From the NCBI GenBank assembly GCA_016933915.1, contig JAFFZZ010000113.1, forward strand, positions 1 to 64,000: DNA of 64,000 nucleotides, given 5' to 3'. A model generated the notes under the pieces. It saw nothing but the letters and a program-made list of their open reading frames with translations. It made no database searches and was not told the DNA's origin. Each line of letters begins with the position of its first letter. Position 1 is the stretch's first letter. Source of the stretch: Candidatus Babeliaceae bacterium. GTDB taxonomy: Bacteria; Babelota; Babeliae; Babelales; Babelaceae. Positions 61,623 to 64,000 of this stretch are shown here, one piece after another. The position numbers and the translations under genes were made by a program.

Positions 61623-62747
61623 TTAGATTTCGTCAGCTAAAATACGCTCACGGACGCGACGCATAAAGCGCATCATATAGTCAACATTATGGAGGGTAGC
61701 CAACTGATGCGCGGCAACCTCATGTGTTTTGAAAAGATGATGGAGATATGAGGCAGAATATTCTCGACAAAACGGTGCATCAGATACTGGTTCATGAACC
61801 GTTTTCCAATATGATCTGGTAAGGTTAATCGGACCCTTATCAGAAAAAAGAATCCCATGTCGTGCACACTTTGTTGGATGAGCACTATCAAACGTATCAA
61901 TCCCAAAGAGAATGCACGCTTCAAGCGACGGGAGATCCCCAATTCCCAATAAATGCCGTGGCTTATCGCCAGAAAGAAGCGGAACGATCTGCCCGACTAA
62001 AGCAATCATCTCTTCGCGAGTTTTTCCCAAGCTCCCTCCAATAGCAAACCCATCAAACGGAAGCTTTTGCAGATATGCACAACTTCTTTCACGAAGCGAC
62101 ATATCGACACTTCCTGGAATAACTGCATACATAGCCTGCTCACGCGGATCATTTTTATGTTCGATTAACGACCGCTCCTCCCAACGATGCGTCCGTTCAA
62201 GCGAACGTCTCAGAGCCCGAGGGTCGAGATGATACGGAACCAACTCATCAAGTGGAATAATAATATCAGCCCCAAGTGACTTTTGTACCTGAACCGAAGA
62301 CTCAGGGGTTAAGAGAACGGGACTTCCATCACGATATGAACGGAAAAGAACACCATCCTCAGTAATACGTAATACGGAGCCCTCGCTCTTCTTCTTGCCA
62401 CGACTCTTCAATTCATCAGCTACACCACCATAGGCGAGACTAAAAACCTGAAATCCACCAGAATCGGTAATAATAGGCCCTGGCCTATTCATAAATCGAT
62501 GCAGACCTCCCGCCGCAGCCACAACTTCAGGCCCAGGATGCAGAAGAAGATGATAGGTGTTGCAAAACATCAACTGAACATCTAACTGGTTGATTAATGA
62601 CGATTCAACCGTCTTAATGGTAGCATTCGTTGCAACGGGCACAAACCCAGGTGTTTCAATAACTCCGTGTGGCGTATGGATTCTCCCGACCCGAGCACGT
62701 GATCGACGGGATTGATGAATAAGTTCAAAAAAAATTTTGTTTTTCAT
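61623..62747 (-). CDS. tgt: tRNA-guanine transglycosylase with an altered zinc site
   Basis: 374 aa from ATG 62747. TGT replaces guanine 34 in GUN tRNAs with preQ1 or queuine. Present: ETPGFVPVATNATIK, DSGGFQVFSLA (catalytic Asp), FDSAHPTKCARHG with the nucleophilic aspartate in GIDTFD. Two changes stand out. Where the family has C-x-C-x2-C-x25-H, only the last cysteine and histidine are seen (DAPFCREYS...TLHN). The usual VQGG base-recognition loop reads VIPGS. The ribosome site is weak (AAAGAA). No preQ1 genes are in the window. Confidence 0.93.
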   Translation of the reverse strand: MKNKIFFELIHQSRRSRARVGRIHTPHGVIETPGFVPVATNATIKTVESSLINQLDVQLMFCNTYHLLLHPGPEVVAAAGGLHRFMNRPGPIITDSGGFQVFSLAYGGVADELKSRGKKKSEGSVLRITEDGVLFRSYRDGSPVLLTPESSVQVQKSLGADIIIPLDELVPYHLDPRALRRSLERTHRWEERSLIEHKNDPREQAMYAVIPGSVDMSLRERSCAYLQKLPFDGFAIGGSLGKTREEMIALVGQIVPLLSGDKPRHLLGIGDLPSLEACILFGIDTFDSAHPTKCARHGILFSDKGPINLTRSYWKTVHEPVSDAPFCREYSASYLHHLFKTHEVAAHQLATLHNVDYMMRFMRRVRERILADEI

Positions 62748-62751
62748 TTCT

Positions 62752-63873
62752 TTAATATAGATACTTATTTTTATTATTAGGAGATGTCGAAAGTGAACGT
62801 TCAAGAGGTTCTTTTAAAACCCAAGGAATCGGCGAACGCACCACCCGCCTCTCCTGATCTTTTATCTCTTCATCCGTCATAAATATTCCACCATCCATTC
62901 TTTCATCATCTAGATTCAGTGTAGGCGTCCCAAGATCGATAGCCTCACTACCGTTTAATTCTTTCAAAAAATCTTTCAAACCCTTGCGACGATCTTTAAC
63001 CCCTTCGTCAGCCTGCACTATTTTCTGCAAATCAACATCAGAAACCTGTCCTATTTCAAATTCTTCCGACCGCAACTCTACCGTTTTTGCATACATATCA
63101 ACAAAATTAAACTCCCGACGTTTGTTTTCTGAATTAGGGGTTTTTCTTAGATCGCAAAGAATGTTCCTCTGCTCCTCAGACAAACCATCCTTTTTTAAAA
63201 CTTGCATTTTTTTCTTAAAAAGGTCAATATACTCAACAATCTTTTTAAAAGCATCCTCATCTAAACATAAAGCCAGCTCAGCCGCCCTCCTTTGATATTC
63301 TTGAAGGGTCTTTTTCTTCAGACAAAGAAAGGGTAATACCGCAAGAACTTTCTTTTCTTTTTCGACAAACTCCGCTGATTTCAATTTCACAACAAAATCT
63401 TTTACCACATTCAGAGGTTTTTTTAAAAAACATGGCGTTTTATAACACCAACTTTCAAAAAGATCTTTTTTGCTATCATCATAATTTTTAAAAATTCCAA
63501 AGAGTTTGGTCACCGCTTCTGCAACCACAGAATCCAGAAATGGACGCTCATTCCCTTTATAATATTTTTTCAAAACACTTACTTCATCGGATGTGAAAAA
63601 CTTTTTTTCCTCAAAGAAAGCGAGAACTTCGTGCATATTTCTTGTACTTCTCGAAGCAGTTTTTTGTACGACCACCTCTTTTTCAGTTTTTTTTACACCA
63701 ACATCCAAAGGACCAAATTTTCGCCCCAATTCTTCACCAAATTTCTCCCCTTTTGATTTTTTCTTTCCAAACTTCCCCTTCGGGAAAAAAATAAAAAGAT
63801 GCTCCTCCTCCATTCCATATAAAGTAGGAACTACGCTCAAAGCAAAGAAAAAAAAGATATATCTTCTAATCAT
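62752..63873 (-). CDS. Secreted helical protein of unknown function
   Basis: 373 aa. The signal peptide (MIRRYIFFFFALSVVPTLYG) is followed by a lysine-rich segment (PKGKFGKKKSKGEKFGEELG) and a helical body with cysteines. The C-terminus is Ser/Asn rich (SLSTSPNNKNKYLY). No family recognised. It lies just upstream of tgt with 4 nt between, on the same strand, so tgt may be read from its transcript. GGAGCTTGT precedes the ATG. The 127 bp to the window edge hold no other gene. Confidence 0.7.
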   Translation of the reverse strand: MIRRYIFFFFALSVVPTLYGMEEEHLFIFFPKGKFGKKKSKGEKFGEELGRKFGPLDVGVKKTEKEVVVQKTASRSTRNMHEVLAFFEEKKFFTSDEVSVLKKYYKGNERPFLDSVVAEAVTKLFGIFKNYDDSKKDLFESWCYKTPCFLKKPLNVVKDFVVKLKSAEFVEKEKKVLAVLPFLCLKKKTLQEYQRRAAELALCLDEDAFKKIVEYIDLFKKKMQVLKKDGLSEEQRNILCDLRKTPNSENKRREFNFVDMYAKTVELRSEEFEIGQVSDVDLQKIVQADEGVKDRRKGLKDFLKELNGSEAIDLGTPTLNLDDERMDGGIFMTDEEIKDQERRVVRSPIPWVLKEPLERSLSTSPNNKNKYLY

Positions 63874-64000
63874 ACAAGCTCCTATTTTTTAAATTTTCAG
63901 TGTTACTGTTATCCCGTACGCAGCAGCTACTAAACGTAAGATCTAAGACAGTACAAAAAGAGAGTAACAAAGAGTATGCTATCAAATCGATCAAGAAGAC

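Noticed and set aside
1-64000. tRNA, rRNA or tmRNA genes
   Set aside because: I looked in the intergenic gaps for acceptor/T-loop patterns and found none; a covariance-model search would settle it.

Overview
This 64-kb window looks like a chromosomal segment of a Gram-negative, host-dependent bacterium with a small genome. The best guess is candidate phylum Dependentiae (TM6). That placement is an inference from gene content: dense housekeeping genes are interleaved with orphan secreted proteins, some of them eukaryote-like (a signal-peptide-bearing ubiquitin-specific protease and two palmitoyl-protein-thioesterase-like proteins). A 16S rRNA or marker-protein tree would be needed to confirm it. 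A Gram-negative envelope is supported by an outer-membrane-type beta-barrel, a lipoprotein, SurA-like chaperones and peptidoglycan genes. I see no rRNA, tRNA, CRISPR array, transposase or prophage structural genes.

Layout. 1-2326: the start of a giant surface fibre on the minus strand, running off the left edge, with YadA-like head repeats and a 1119-bp module that recurs in frame. 2490-6663: dnaA and three secreted orphans. 6859-12203 (plus): mnmA, pgsA, a small exported protein, ssb, a thioesterase-like protein and an FAD oxidoreductase. 12206-15045 (minus): three secreted orphans. 15249-26025: yebC-yicC-dnaE, then phoH-like on the minus strand, then lemA, a DUF2207 protein and thrS. 26026-27330: the exported deubiquitinase. 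27522-29838: ftsW, lactate dehydrogenase and two 26-27 aa membrane microproteins ending at a perfect terminator. 29902-33923 (minus): a tight operon of a lambda-R-like muramidase, an alpha/beta hydrolase, a thioredoxin-fold-like protein and pepA. 34136-41436: a methyltransferase, a LOG protein, secreted orphans, rsmA, mreB and an outer-membrane barrel. 41650-45602: a secreted protein, a tandem family of three helical secreted proteins (the middle one frameshifted) and a palmitoyl-protein-thioesterase-like enzyme. 45810-62747: glmU, sbcD, two SurA-like foldases, lysS-recJ-cmk, mnmG, mraY, an APC transporter, an RNA methyltransferase, a YbaK-type deacylase, a DJ-1/PfpI protein and tgt. 62752-63873: one more secreted orphan.

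How the genes fit together. The core genes cover replication and repair (dnaA, dnaE, ssb, recJ, sbcD), tRNA and rRNA modification (mnmA, mnmG, tgt, rsmA), aminoacylation (thrS, lysS) and wall and shape (glmU, mraY, ftsW, mreB). The accessory genes are mostly exported: deubiquitinase, thioesterases, muramidase, hydrolases, helical or coiled-coil proteins and the fibre. This fits a cell that meets or enters a eukaryotic host and acts on host lipids, ubiquitin conjugates or co-resident bacteria. Many of these genes sit on the minus strand between plus-strand housekeeping blocks.
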